Positions 48,394 through 57,533 of a DNA stretch of 64,000 nucleotides are shown one piece after another. Under the pieces are notes generated by a model that saw only the letters and a program-made list of their open reading frames with translations, did no database searches and had not been told where the DNA came from. Both the position numbers and the translations under genes were made by a program. Origin of the DNA: CAYUVH01 sp964448135 (GTDB lineage: Bacteria > Verrucomicrobiota > Verrucomicrobiia > Limisphaerales > UBA8199); assembly GCA_964448135.1 (NCBI GenBank), contig CAYUVH010000063.1, positions 62,001 through 126,000 of the forward strand. Reading direction: 5' to 3'. The stretch's first letter is position 1. Each line of letters opens with the position of its first letter.

Positions 48394-51063
48394 ATGAAAC
48401 GGGAAAACCAGACGAAAATAAGCGGCTATCATCGCTTCCTGCTGACGGCTACCCTGGCGGCAGGCATTGCAACACGGGGCATGGTCGGCGCAGCGGAGCT
48501 GCCCCCGCCCAACCCCGAACGCGACGCCTACTTCGGCGAAACGCATCTCCATACCAGTTGGTCGGTGGACGCCTGGGTCATGGGCAACCGCCTCACGGGC
48601 CCCGACGACGCCTTCAAATACGCCCAGGGCCAGACCATCAAACATCCGATGGGCTTCGACATCAGAATCGAAACGCCGCTGGATTTCATGGGCGTGACCG
48701 ACCATTCGGAATACGTCGGCGTCACGCGCGAGGCCAACACGCCGGGCTCCTATGTCAGCAAACTGCCCGAGGCGCAGCCCATGATCATGACCGACCCGAA
48801 CAGCAGCGAGCAGCAAAACCGCGTGTTTTCCTACCTGCTCCATCTGGCTTCCAGCCCCCCCGTGAAGGCGTTCATGAGCCCAAAAGTCACCGCCACCGTC
48901 TGGGCGGCCGCCTGCAAGATTGCCGACGAAAACAATCATCCCGGCAAGTTCACCGCCTTCCGCTCCTACGAGTGGACCTCCATGCCCGGCCAGCGCAACC
49001 TGCACCGCAATATTTTCTTCCGCGGCGATAAAGTGCCCGATTCCCCCTTCAGCGCGCTCGACGGCAAGGAGCCCACGGAGCTGTGGAAGTGGATGGACAC
49101 CCAGCGCGCCGCCGGCAACGAATTGCTCGCCATCTCCCACAACGCCAATGTCAGCGACGGCTGGATGTATCCGATCGACATCGACAACGCCACCGGCCGG
49201 CCGATTGACGCCGCCTGGGCCGCCGCCCGTGATCGCAACGAGCGCCTGGTCGAAATCAAGCAGGGCAAAGGTCAATCGGAGGCCCACCCCCTGCTTTCGC
49301 CCAACGACGAGTTCGCCAGCTACGAATTGTACGAGGCGATTCTCGGCCTGCCCGCCGATGTCGGCCGCATCGATCACATCACCGGCAGCTACGGTCGCCA
49401 GGCGCTCAAGGACGGCATCTCCCTCCAGGACAACCGAGGTTACAACCCCTACAAGTTCGGCATGGCGGGCGGCTCCGACTCCCACAACTCCGCCAGCCCC
49501 TACCGCCAGGACAATTTCTTCGGCCTGCACGCGGACGCGGATGGTTCGGTCGAGCGGCGCTTCGCCGGTGTTCTCATCGGCGGCACCATGGATGTCCGCC
49601 TCGAAAATCCCGGCGGTCTCACCGGCGTCTGGGCCGAGCAAAACACCCGCGCCTCCATCTGGGACGCGATGTACCGGAAGGAAACCTTCGGCGTCAGCGG
49701 GCCGCACATGAAGGTCCGCTTTTTCGGCGGCTGGGATTTCGACCAGGATCTTGTGAAGGCTGGCGATTGGGTGAAAAAATCCTACGCCAGCGGCGTGCCC
49801 ATGGGCGCCGACCTGCCTCCCGCGCCCGCCGGCGGAAAAGGTGTCGCGCCCAAATTCGCGGTCTGGGCGGTGAAGGATCCCGCCTCCGCCAACCTGGATC
49901 GCGTCCAGATCATCAAAGGCTGGACGAAAAATGGGCAAAGTTTTGAAAAAGTCTACGACGTCGCCTGGGCCGGCGACCGCAAGCCCGACAAATGGTCCGG
50001 TCGCGTCCCCGCCATCCAAAGCACCGTGGACATCGAGAAAGCCACCTACGAAAACTCCGTGGGCGCCACCGAACTAAAAACCGTGTGGAGCGACCCGGAT
50101 TTCGACGCCAGCCTCCACGCGTTCTACTACGCCCGCGTCCTGGAGATTCCCACGCCGCGCTGGACGCTGATTCAGGCCGTGAAAGCCGGCATTCCCCCAC
50201 CGGACGTCGTTCCGCTCACCGGCCAGGAGCGTGCCTGGAGTTCGCCCATCTGGTATACGCCTTCCGCCGAAGGCCGCAAAAATGCGACGGCCGGCAGAAC
50301 GGTCGCCGACCTCAACAAAAAGGGGGCCAAAGCGTTGGGCAATGCCCAGCTTAAGGATCTCATCGTTGGCAAGGCCATCTGGGTCCGCAACAACGTCACC
50401 GGGGACCAGTGGGTGGAGAATTTTACCGCCGAAGGGCACATGACCGTGCAACGCGTGGGCCGGAGCACCGATATGCCCAGTGGCTACGGCAACGTCGTGC
50501 GCGACGGCAGCCAGGCCTTGACCAGCCCCTACAAAATTGATGGCGGCAAGGTCATCACCTACGTCTCGCAGGATCCCTATTCGCTGACCTTTTACCAGCT
50601 CGGCACAAATTACTACTTCGCGCGCAACAACGAATTCGGCTTCGCGAATTACGAAATCATTCCCGCCCCGCAAATCGCCGCCAACCCGCTGACCGCCATC
50701 GCCAACCAGTTCTCCACCGAGCTGGCGCTCACGCAACAGCAAAGGGAACAAATCATTCCGCTCCTCACGACCGAGATCACGCAACTGGGCGTCCTCAAGA
50801 AGGACAAGGCCTTCAGCGGCGCCCAAAAGCTCGAGGAAATGCGCCGCATCGGCGCGGCCTTCGACGCGAAGGTCAAACCGCTGCTGAACCCGGCCCAACA
50901 GGCGAAGTTCGCGCAACTGCGCGAGGCCTTGCGCCGGCGGGTGCTTGAAAAGATCGCCGGCGGTGCGGCCACCAAAGTCGAGGACTCGGCCGAGAAGCAC
51001 GTCGAGAACATGGAACAGGACCTAAAGTCGCTGAAGGAAAAGCTGGAGAAAAACTGGCTCTAG
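48394..51063 (+). CDS. DUF3604 (PHP-like metalloprotein) with Spy-like C-terminus
   Basis: An 889-residue exported protein; the ATG at 48394 opens a signal peptide (about 1-34). The DUF3604 domain starts at YFGETHLHTSWSVDAW and has GVTDHSEYVGV, which look like PHP-superfamily metal ligands, with GGSDSHNSASPYRQDN further on. The last 120 residues are helical, include LALTQQQREQIIPLL (an LTxxQ motif like Spy/CpxP) and end in a long charged coil. Function is not established. It is first in an operon with a PpiC-type prolyl isomerase and a HupE/UreJ membrane protein. Confidence 0.9.
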   Translation: MKRENQTKISGYHRFLLTATLAAGIATRGMVGAAELPPPNPERDAYFGETHLHTSWSVDAWVMGNRLTGPDDAFKYAQGQTIKHPMGFDIRIETPLDFMGVTDHSEYVGVTREANTPGSYVSKLPEAQPMIMTDPNSSEQQNRVFSYLLHLASSPPVKAFMSPKVTATVWAAACKIADENNHPGKFTAFRSYEWTSMPGQRNLHRNIFFRGDKVPDSPFSALDGKEPTELWKWMDTQRAAGNELLAISHNANVSDGWMYPIDIDNATGRPIDAAWAAARDRNERLVEIKQGKGQSEAHPLLSPNDEFASYELYEAILGLPADVGRIDHITGSYGRQALKDGISLQDNRGYNPYKFGMAGGSDSHNSASPYRQDNFFGLHADADGSVERRFAGVLIGGTMDVRLENPGGLTGVWAEQNTRASIWDAMYRKETFGVSGPHMKVRFFGGWDFDQDLVKAGDWVKKSYASGVPMGADLPPAPAGGKGVAPKFAVWAVKDPASANLDRVQIIKGWTKNGQSFEKVYDVAWAGDRKPDKWSGRVPAIQSTVDIEKATYENSVGATELKTVWSDPDFDASLHAFYYARVLEIPTPRWTLIQAVKAGIPPPDVVPLTGQERAWSSPIWYTPSAEGRKNATAGRTVADLNKKGAKALGNAQLKDLIVGKAIWVRNNVTGDQWVENFTAEGHMTVQRVGRSTDMPSGYGNVVRDGSQALTSPYKIDGGKVITYVSQDPYSLTFYQLGTNYYFARNNEFGFANYEIIPAPQIAANPLTAIANQFSTELALTQQQREQIIPLLTTEITQLGVLKKDKAFSGAQKLEEMRRIGAAFDAKVKPLLNPAQQAKFAQLREALRRRVLEKIAGGAATKVEDSAEKHVENMEQDLKSLKEKLEKNWL

Positions 51064-51200
51064 GTTCAGGTGGAGCGCGTACGATCGCGCGGCGAGCTTA
51101 CCCCCCTGCTTTCGAGTCCGGGATTGGGATTGCTTCGGCGTCCCCTCGCGGATAATTCAACCCGAGCATGTCCACCTCGGGACTCTCCAAAACGTCATCA

Positions 51201-52130
51201 ATGAAACGCCTTCTACGCGAGCCGCTGCTCCACTTCCTGCTCCTCGGCGCCGCGCTCTTCGCCGCCTATCACCGTCTGCAACCGGCTCGCAATGACGCCG
51301 CGTCGTCGAAGGAAATCCGGCTCTCCCTCGACCAGCTTGCCCAATTGACCACGCTGTTCCGGTCGCAATGGCGGCGCGATCCCACGCCCGAAGAGTTCAG
51401 CCGGCTCGTCGAACAAAAAGTGCAGTCCGAAGTGCTCTACCGCGAGGCCCTGGCCATGGGGCTCGACCAGGACGATGAAATCGTCAAACGCCGCATGGCG
51501 CAGAAGATGCAGTTCCTGGCCGAGGACGCCGCCGCCGCCCGCGAGCCGGCTTCCGCCGAACTCAAAACCTGGTACGGCACCAACTCCAACAAATTCGCGA
51601 TGCCCAAACGCCTCAGCTTCCGGCACCTCTATTTCTCGCCGGATAAACGCGGCAAAGATGCGCGGGACGACGCCGCGAAGATCCTCACCCAGCTCGCCGC
51701 CCAACCCGAGGATGTGAAACTACCCGACGGCTCTGCCGATCCGTTCATGTTCCAGGAATACTACCGCGATCGCGCGCCGGATTATCTCGGCAAGGAATTC
51801 GGTCCGCAGTTCGCTCTCGCCGTGGAGAAACTCCCGACCGGTTCCTGGCAGGGACCGGTTGAATCCGGTTTCGGCTGGCATCTCGTATTTGTGGACACCG
51901 AGGTCCCCGGCCGGGTCCCGGAGTTCGAAGAAATCGAAACCGACATCAAGACCGCCTGGCTCGGCGAACAAAAGCAAACCGCCTGGGACAAAGCTTACAA
52001 AGACATGCGAACCAAGTACAGCGTCCTCATGCCTAATCCGCCTGACGAGCCAAAACTTGAAATCCGAAATCCGAAATCCGAAACAACTTCAAATGCGGAA
52101 AAAGGGGCAAAATCCAAAACCGCACCTTAG
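51201..52130 (+). CDS. PpiC-type peptidyl-prolyl isomerase, membrane-anchored
   Basis: A 309-residue parvulin-type prolyl isomerase. The ATG at 51201 gives the usual family start MKRLLREPLLHFLLLGAALF, a signal anchor. Residues about 130-250 are the rotamase domain (RLSFRHLYFSPDKRG, then GSWQGPVESGFGWHLVFVDT). The last 25 residues (KLEIRNPKSETTSN...) are encoded by a GAAATCCGAAATCCGAAATC repeat tract and are probably acquired. It may help fold the DUF3604 or HupE/UreJ product in the periplasm. Confidence 0.88.
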   Translation: MKRLLREPLLHFLLLGAALFAAYHRLQPARNDAASSKEIRLSLDQLAQLTTLFRSQWRRDPTPEEFSRLVEQKVQSEVLYREALAMGLDQDDEIVKRRMAQKMQFLAEDAAAAREPASAELKTWYGTNSNKFAMPKRLSFRHLYFSPDKRGKDARDDAAKILTQLAAQPEDVKLPDGSADPFMFQEYYRDRAPDYLGKEFGPQFALAVEKLPTGSWQGPVESGFGWHLVFVDTEVPGRVPEFEEIETDIKTAWLGEQKQTAWDKAYKDMRTKYSVLMPNPPDEPKLEIRNPKSETTSNAEKGAKSKTAP

Positions 52131-52210
52131 AGACCGAATGAGCTTTGTTCGTCAAAAACCTTCCGTTTCGAGTTTGTTTCGCATTTCGAATTTCGGATTT
52201 CGGCTTTTAT
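52056..52210. repeat. Inverted GAAATCCG/CGGATTTC word tracts across two genes
   Basis: The left tract (52056-52090, GAAATCCGAAATCCGAAATC) encodes the isomerase tail; the right tract (52165-52205, TTTCGAATTTCGGATTTCGG) is its inverse and encodes RISNFGFR in the HupE/UreJ signal region. The same words occur in the 11.5-kb spacer. Confidence 0.8.
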
Positions 52211-53199
52211 TCTTTGCCGGAGCGCTCCTTCTCGCCGCCACCTCAAACGCTCACGAAGTCCGCCCCGCCTACCTCGAGCTCAAAGAATCCGCCCCCAACC
52301 AGTTCACCGTCCTGTGGAAAACCCCCGTCCTCGCCGGCCAGCGCCTCCCCATCGGGCTGAAGCTGCCCGGCGATGTCCGCAGCGTGCGCGACCCGGTGGT
52401 GCAGGAACTCGCCGATTCACTCGTCGAACGCCGCTGGATCAGCTCCGGGCCAAACGGCCTCGCCGGCACGCGCATCGAATTCCCAGGGCTCCAATTGACC
52501 ATAACAGACGTCCTCGTCCGCTATGAATTCCTTGATGGCCGCAAAGGCACCACCATCGTGCGCCCCTCGCAGCCCTGGTTCGAAGTGGCCGCGTCGCCCT
52601 CTGGCTGGAGCGTGGCCCGCACGTATTTCGTCCTCGGCATCGAACACATCTGGACCGGCATCGACCACCTCATGTTCGTCCTCGCCCTGCTGATGCTCGT
52701 GAAAGGCTGGCGGCGCGTGATCGCTACCATCACCGCCTTTACCGTCGCCCACAGCATCACCCTTGCCGCCGCCACGCTTGGGTTCGTGCATGTCCCGCAA
52801 CCCCCAGTCGAAGCTTCCATTGCCCTGAGCATCGTGTTCGTCGCCGCCGAAATCGTTCATGGACGGCAGGGTAAACCCGGGCTCACCGCGCGCTGGCCTT
52901 GGGTGGTGGCCTTCACGTTTGGCTTGCTCCACGGGCTCGGTTTTGCGGGCGCCCTGAGCGAAGTTGGCCTTCCCCAAAACGCCATCCCGGTCGCCCTGCT
53001 CTTCTTCAACCTCGGCGTCGAGGCCGGCCAGTTGATGTTTATCGCCGCTGTGTTCGTCATCGCCACCCTGGGCCGCAAAGCCCTTGGCGCCCGGACCCCG
53101 GAGCTCGCCGCCCGCTTCCCCTGGGCCTGGCGCATCCCTTCCTACGCCATCGGCGCCGTGGCCATGTTCTGGGTCATCCAGCGCATCGCCGCGTTTTGA
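52138..53199 (+). CDS. HupE/UreJ family membrane protein
   Basis: A 353-residue protein: signal segment (about 15-38), a periplasmic domain, then six or more helices of the HupE/UreJ_2 family. GIEHIWTGIDHLMFVLALLM has the His/Asp metal-like motif; later HSITLAAATLGF and GLLHGLGFAGAL. Family members are linked to nickel handling in some species, but this branch, found with DUF3604 and PpiC genes, has no known role. The N-terminal residues RISNFGFR are encoded by a repeat word tract, so the signal peptide may have been reshaped by repeat insertion. It starts seven bases after the isomerase stop. Confidence 0.9.
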   Translation: MSFVRQKPSVSSLFRISNFGFRLLFFAGALLLAATSNAHEVRPAYLELKESAPNQFTVLWKTPVLAGQRLPIGLKLPGDVRSVRDPVVQELADSLVERRWISSGPNGLAGTRIEFPGLQLTITDVLVRYEFLDGRKGTTIVRPSQPWFEVAASPSGWSVARTYFVLGIEHIWTGIDHLMFVLALLMLVKGWRRVIATITAFTVAHSITLAAATLGFVHVPQPPVEASIALSIVFVAAEIVHGRQGKPGLTARWPWVVAFTFGLLHGLGFAGALSEVGLPQNAIPVALLFFNLGVEAGQLMFIAAVFVIATLGRKALGARTPELAARFPWAWRIPSYAIGAVAMFWVIQRIAAF

Positions 53200-53217
53200 G
53201 CCACGAAAGAAGAGAAT

Positions 53218-53311
53218 TGTAACGGCTTGTAACGGGTCCCTGTGATGGTGGAAACCCCAATTTGAACCAATGTTTATAAGGGTTGTAACGCGTGTAACGG
53301 GTGCAACGGGT
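53218..53311 (+). repeat. Core-and-word repeat, copy 4 (TGTAACGGG words)
   Basis: The core starts at 53268 and reads CAATGTTTATAAGG, the most divergent of the four. TGTAACGG words lie at 53219 and 53228; after the core at 53284, 53293 and a variant TGCAACGGG at 53302. It begins 19 bases after the HupE/UreJ stop and lies 130 bp upstream of carB. Confidence 0.8.
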
Positions 53312-53439
53312 CTGCTGGTGTATGGGGTGGAATCGCTGCATGCCGAGGTATTACTTGGTTGCTTTTAGCTCCGCCCGCCCCAGTTTCGCCTTTCATTTCC
53401 GCCTCGAAAAGTATTTCATGCCCGCCGGTTTGTAGCAGT

Positions 53440-54957
53440 ATGCCCAAGCGCACCGACATCCATTCCGTGCTCATCATTGGCGCCGGCCCGATCATCATCG
53501 GCCAGGCGTGCGAGTTCGACTATTCCGGCACCCAGGCCTGCAAGGCCCTGCGCGAGGAAGGTTACCGCGTCATCCTCGTGAATTCCAATCCGGCGACGAT
53601 CATGACCGATCCCGAGTTCGCCGAGCGCACCTACATCGAGCCCATCACGCCCGAGTGCGTTGAAAAAATCATCGCCCGCGAAGTCGAAGAGTTGAAGCGC
53701 CTCCCCGCCAAGCCCGGCGTGCCGAACAAGCTCGTGCTGCTCCCCACCCTCGGCGGCCAGACCGCGCTGAACACCGCCATGGCGCTGAATCGCACCGGTG
53801 TCCTCGAAAAGTATGGCGTTGAAATGATCGGCGCCAATGCCGAGGCCATCCAAAAGGGCGAGGACCGCCAGGTCTTCAAAGACCTCATGCTCTCCATCGG
53901 GCTGGATGTCCCGATCAGCGGCACCGCCCACAACGTGGATGAAGCCCGCGCCGTGGCCGCCAAAATCGGCCGCTACCCGCTCATCATCCGCCCGGCCTTC
54001 ACCCTCGGCGGCACCGGTGGGGGCATCGCTTACAACCGCGACGAATTCGAGGAAATCGCCAAGCGCGGCATCGAGCTCTCCCCGGTCTCGGAAATCCTGA
54101 TCGAGGAATCCCTGCTCGGCTGGAAGGAATACGAGATGGAAGTCATGCGCGATCGCGCCGACAACTGCGTGATCATCTGCTCCATCGAAAACTTCGACCC
54201 CATGGGGGTCCACACCGGCGATTCCATCACCGTTGCGCCGATCCAGACGCTCACGGACAAGGAATACCAGCTCATGCGCGACGCGTCCTTCGCGGTGATC
54301 CGCGCGGTCGGCGTCGAAACCGGCGGCTCGAACATCCAGTTCGGCGTCAACCCCGACAACGGCCGCATGGTCATCATCGAGATGAACCCCCGCGTGTCGC
54401 GTTCCTCCGCCCTCGCTTCCAAAGCCACCGGTTTTCCCATCGCGAAGATCGCGGCCAAGCTCGCCGTCGGCTATCTGCTCGACGAAATCAAAAACGACAT
54501 CACCCGCGAAACCCCCGCGAGCTTCGAGCCCACGATCGATTACGTGGTCACCAAGATTCCGCGCTTCGCGTTCGAGAAGTTCCCGCAGGGCGATCCCACG
54601 TTGAACACGCAGATGAAAAGCGTAGGCGAGGCCATGGCCATCGGCCGCACCTTCAAGGAATCCCTGCAAAAATGCCTGCGCTCGCTCGAAATCGGCCGCT
54701 ACGGACTCGGCGGTGACGGCAAGCCCTGGCGCTTCGGGGAGCAGGTCTATGATGATCGCGCCATTTTCCCGCGCGACCTCCTCATCCAGAAGCTCACCGT
54801 CCCCAACGCCGAGCGCATCTTCTTCATCCGCCACGCCCTGCGCGCCGGATTTTCAATTGAGGAGATTTTTCAGCACACCAAAATCGACCGCTGGTTTCTG
54901 GTGCAAATTCAGGAATTGGTAAACTTCGAAGAAGAGTTGGCCGGCACGGAGAATTAG
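53440..54957 (+). CDS. carB: Carbamoyl-phosphate synthase large subunit, N-terminal half only (split CarB)
   Basis: A 505-residue protein from the ATG at 53440 (MPKRTDIHSVLIIGAGPIII). It covers the first ATP-grasp (carboxyphosphate) half: FDYSGTQACKALREEGY, PTLGGQTALN, RPAFTLGGTGGG and EMNPRVSRSSALASKATGFP are all intact. The frame stops after WFLVQIQELVNFEEELAG, within the oligomerisation domain. The carbamate-phosphorylating second half normally follows to about 1070 residues; here an unrelated LRR gene follows. Split carB genes are known in some bacteria and archaea, so a separate second-half gene is expected elsewhere. No carA is nearby. Confidence 0.93.
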   Translation: MPKRTDIHSVLIIGAGPIIIGQACEFDYSGTQACKALREEGYRVILVNSNPATIMTDPEFAERTYIEPITPECVEKIIAREVEELKRLPAKPGVPNKLVLLPTLGGQTALNTAMALNRTGVLEKYGVEMIGANAEAIQKGEDRQVFKDLMLSIGLDVPISGTAHNVDEARAVAAKIGRYPLIIRPAFTLGGTGGGIAYNRDEFEEIAKRGIELSPVSEILIEESLLGWKEYEMEVMRDRADNCVIICSIENFDPMGVHTGDSITVAPIQTLTDKEYQLMRDASFAVIRAVGVETGGSNIQFGVNPDNGRMVIIEMNPRVSRSSALASKATGFPIAKIAAKLAVGYLLDEIKNDITRETPASFEPTIDYVVTKIPRFAFEKFPQGDPTLNTQMKSVGEAMAIGRTFKESLQKCLRSLEIGRYGLGGDGKPWRFGEQVYDDRAIFPRDLLIQKLTVPNAERIFFIRHALRAGFSIEEIFQHTKIDRWFLVQIQELVNFEEELAGTEN

Positions 54958-55091
54958 CCGGATGGGTCTTGTTTCATTATCAGCGCATTCACCCCGGTGC
55001 AGTCGTTTCGTTACCCCGCCAAGTTGAATGACCTTACGCCGTTGAAGTTGACTCCGGCAACAGATTCCGAAACGCTTGGACGCGGAAAGTC

Positions 55092-55922
55092 ATGGGCATC
55101 CTTCGCTCATTTTTTAGCTTCAAGCCGCAACCCGACGACTTGAAGATGTGGAAAGCGTCGCGCGCTGCCGATATTTCGCCAGGGTGCAGTTGCTTTTCCC
55201 GCCCCGACGACGACAGTCCTTTTCAAGAGGTGCACCTGCATTCCGAGGTGCAGGACAAGGAGTGCGACGCATGGAAGCTACTCAAGGAACTTGTGGAGCG
55301 AGCAGCAGAAAAGCGGCGAAAGGAATTTGCGCCCGGTCTGGAAATGCCGCCGGAGTTATGGGCTCAAATCGTCACCCTGCCCGCCACGATTCGGAAGCTC
55401 ACCCCGGTAAGGCGGCTCTATCTCTACGGCAGCCATTTGGTGCGAATACCACCCGAAATTGGCGCGCTGGAGAATTTGAGGGAGCTGGACATCTACACCG
55501 CTTACAAACTCCATTGGCTTCCGTATGAAGTGACGCGCTGCCTGAAACTCAAGCAAAGCCGCGCCAGCACGCGGGCGCTTTACGGAAACTACAAATATCG
55601 ACCGCCGTTTCCGCTGCTTGGAGAGGCTTCACGGAACGCCATCCTCATCCCGGGCAATTGCAGCGTGTGCAGCCGGAATGTTCCCCTTGATTCCATGAAA
55701 CAGGTCTGGATTTCCTTGATGGTCGCCACCGATGTTTTCCCACTGCTGGTCAATGCGTGTTCCGAAGCTTGTATCCAGCGGCTTCCAAAACCTTCCCCCG
55801 GGTACTTGCCTCAACCCCACACGGGCGGACACGCCTTGCTGCAACCGCAACGCGGTCACATGGTTCGCGGACAAATCATCTCGCACGACGAGCTGTTGCG
55901 GGGACGCGGATTCAAACCTTGA
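55092..55922 (+). CDS. Short leucine-rich-repeat protein
   Basis: A 276-residue protein without a signal peptide. The centre has leucine-rich repeat units (VRRLYLYGSHLVRIPPEIGA, then LENLRELDIYTAYKLHWLP). The C-terminal part has a Cys pair (NCSVCSRNVPLDS) and Cys in NACSEACIQ, which could bind zinc. It is of unknown function; LRR units point to protein binding. It ends before a hairpin that separates it from the convergent DUF4331 gene. Confidence 0.7.
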   Translation: MGILRSFFSFKPQPDDLKMWKASRAADISPGCSCFSRPDDDSPFQEVHLHSEVQDKECDAWKLLKELVERAAEKRRKEFAPGLEMPPELWAQIVTLPATIRKLTPVRRLYLYGSHLVRIPPEIGALENLRELDIYTAYKLHWLPYEVTRCLKLKQSRASTRALYGNYKYRPPFPLLGEASRNAILIPGNCSVCSRNVPLDSMKQVWISLMVATDVFPLLVNACSEACIQRLPKPSPGYLPQPHTGGHALLQPQRGHMVRGQIISHDELLRGRGFKP

Positions 55923-55937
55923 TGCCATGCCAGGTAA

Positions 55938-55966
55938 CAGCGGCCGGGCTTTTGGCCCGACCGCTG
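55938..55966. terminator. Hairpin between convergent genes
   Basis: CAGCGGCCGGGC pairs with GCCCGACCGCTG around a TTTTG loop (one G-T type mismatch). It lies between the LRR and DUF4331 genes, whose 3' ends face each other, so a bidirectional terminator is likely although no long T run follows. Confidence 0.6.
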
Positions 55967-55991
55967 CCGGCATTGCTCTAGGATCCCGCAC

Positions 55992-57488
55992 TCACGGTGC
56001 ATCGCCGTGATGACCATGCCGCCTGCCGTTTTGCGGCGTGGATTCGTACGGAAACACTTTGTTATACGACATGTCGTTGTGGTCCACGTTGTCGCCCGCC
56101 GGACCGCGGATGATCGGCGGCGAGGTGCGCAGATCGCTGATGAGCGCGGTCACCGCGATGTCCACCACGTCATCGCCGAACCGGCGGCCGTTGGGCCAGC
56201 CGCCAGGGAGAGTTCCACCGCCAAACCCGGTCTGAATCTGGCTGGTCAGAACATCGCCGCCAAAAATACCGAGTCGCGAGAAGCCCACATCGTCGGGATT
56301 CAACAGGTTCGTGCCGCCGCCCGCCAGGCGCGCCGGCCCGGTGGAGAGATCCACCTTGATCAGGTCCGGGATGAATATACCGGCAATGTCGGTCCGATTC
56401 GTTTCAGGTGCGGGTCCGGCACCATGGAAGACGATGGCGTTGATGAGCTTCGCCAGTTCCGGGCTCAATGCATATTTGGTAAACAGTTTCGCATCCGAGG
56501 CGGGAGACGTGCGGCTGTAGCGGTCTTTGTCCGCTAGTGCAACCAGGCCCTCGTTGAAAAGCGGATTACCCTGGCGTCCCACCTGCACCCATTTGCCGGA
56601 ATCGAGTTCTCCCTGGCCGGTCAGCTTGTCATTCAGAATGCGCAACGCCTTCCGGCTCGTGGTGGCATAAACGCCCACGACCTGCTGGTCACCGCCGATT
56701 TCGCTCAGCGGAATCTCCAGCGCCATCAGGTGAATGTTATAACCGCCCTGCGCGTCCTTGCCAGGATTGCGCAACTGGAGCAGATCGAAAACCGCCTGGA
56801 TGTCGCCGTAAAAACCATCGTCGCGTTGTCCCGCGAAAACCCGGGAACCATCGTCCAGCGTGGCGATCGACTGGCTGGTGTAACGATCCAGTGTGCCGGC
56901 GGTCGGCACGCCGTCCTTGGCGGGGTTCTCGCCGTTATCGCCCTGGTTGTAATACGGCGTGGCGATGCCTTGGTTGTTGGGCGGCACGATTCCCTGCCCC
57001 AGCTTTTGACTGCGGTCGGAAGTTCTGCCGCGAACCGTGCGGTGGTCCACCCGGGTCACGGTGTAGGTTTGGGTGAGATTCTGCGCGGCATCATCCACGT
57101 TCTGCACCACGCCGAGATAGGACTGCAGAATGGTGCCCGTGTTCTTGTAACGCGTGGTGAACTTGAACTGATAACTGACGTCCGCCTTGCCGGCGGCGAC
57201 GCTGCTGCTGCCGAGTGCGAGATGGATTTCGTAAAGCACGTTGTCGTCAAAGTTGTATTTGTTGGGTCCGATGCCGGGCTCTTCGAACGGATAGACCCCC
57301 AATGCGACGACCAGGTTCTTGTGCCCGTTGGCCTGGCTCACGAACGCGTAAACATCCGTGGTGTTCGCCGCCGGATCGAGCGTGATGAGTGGGGCATCCA
57401 TGTGACTGCTGCCGGGCGCGATCCCCGGCAGGGTGATGATGAGCGCCAGAGCGGTGGCGGCTTTTAGCTTTTTCCATTTTTTCGTCAT
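55992..57488 (-). CDS. DUF4331 family secreted protein
   Basis: A 498-residue protein from the ATG at 57488, chosen because AGGAGA lies six bases upstream; a longer frame adds 15 codons. A signal peptide precedes SSHMDAPLITLDPAANTTDV, the DUF4331 hallmark. The body contains NKYNFDDNVLYEIHLALGS and a C-terminal GRRFGDDVVDIAVTALISDL. The function is unknown. It follows a TPR lipoprotein gene on the same strand, a pairing that suggests one operon. Confidence 0.9.
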   Translation of the reverse strand: MTKKWKKLKAATALALIITLPGIAPGSSHMDAPLITLDPAANTTDVYAFVSQANGHKNLVVALGVYPFEEPGIGPNKYNFDDNVLYEIHLALGSSSVAAGKADVSYQFKFTTRYKNTGTILQSYLGVVQNVDDAAQNLTQTYTVTRVDHRTVRGRTSDRSQKLGQGIVPPNNQGIATPYYNQGDNGENPAKDGVPTAGTLDRYTSQSIATLDDGSRVFAGQRDDGFYGDIQAVFDLLQLRNPGKDAQGGYNIHLMALEIPLSEIGGDQQVVGVYATTSRKALRILNDKLTGQGELDSGKWVQVGRQGNPLFNEGLVALADKDRYSRTSPASDAKLFTKYALSPELAKLINAIVFHGAGPAPETNRTDIAGIFIPDLIKVDLSTGPARLAGGGTNLLNPDDVGFSRLGIFGGDVLTSQIQTGFGGGTLPGGWPNGRRFGDDVVDIAVTALISDLRTSPPIIRGPAGDNVDHNDMSYNKVFPYESTPQNGRRHGHHGDAP

Positions 57489-57533
57489 AATTTCTCCTGT
57501 GGTTCTGGTTTGATTGAATCGGGACTGGGACAT

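Noticed and set aside
48310..50019. 569-codon minus-strand open frame
   Set aside because: It is antisense to the DUF3604 gene, without recognisable domains; a GC-bias shadow.
53416..54834. 472-codon minus-strand open frame
   Set aside because: It is antisense to carB, Asp/Gly/Val-rich, and the plus strand is a clear enzyme.
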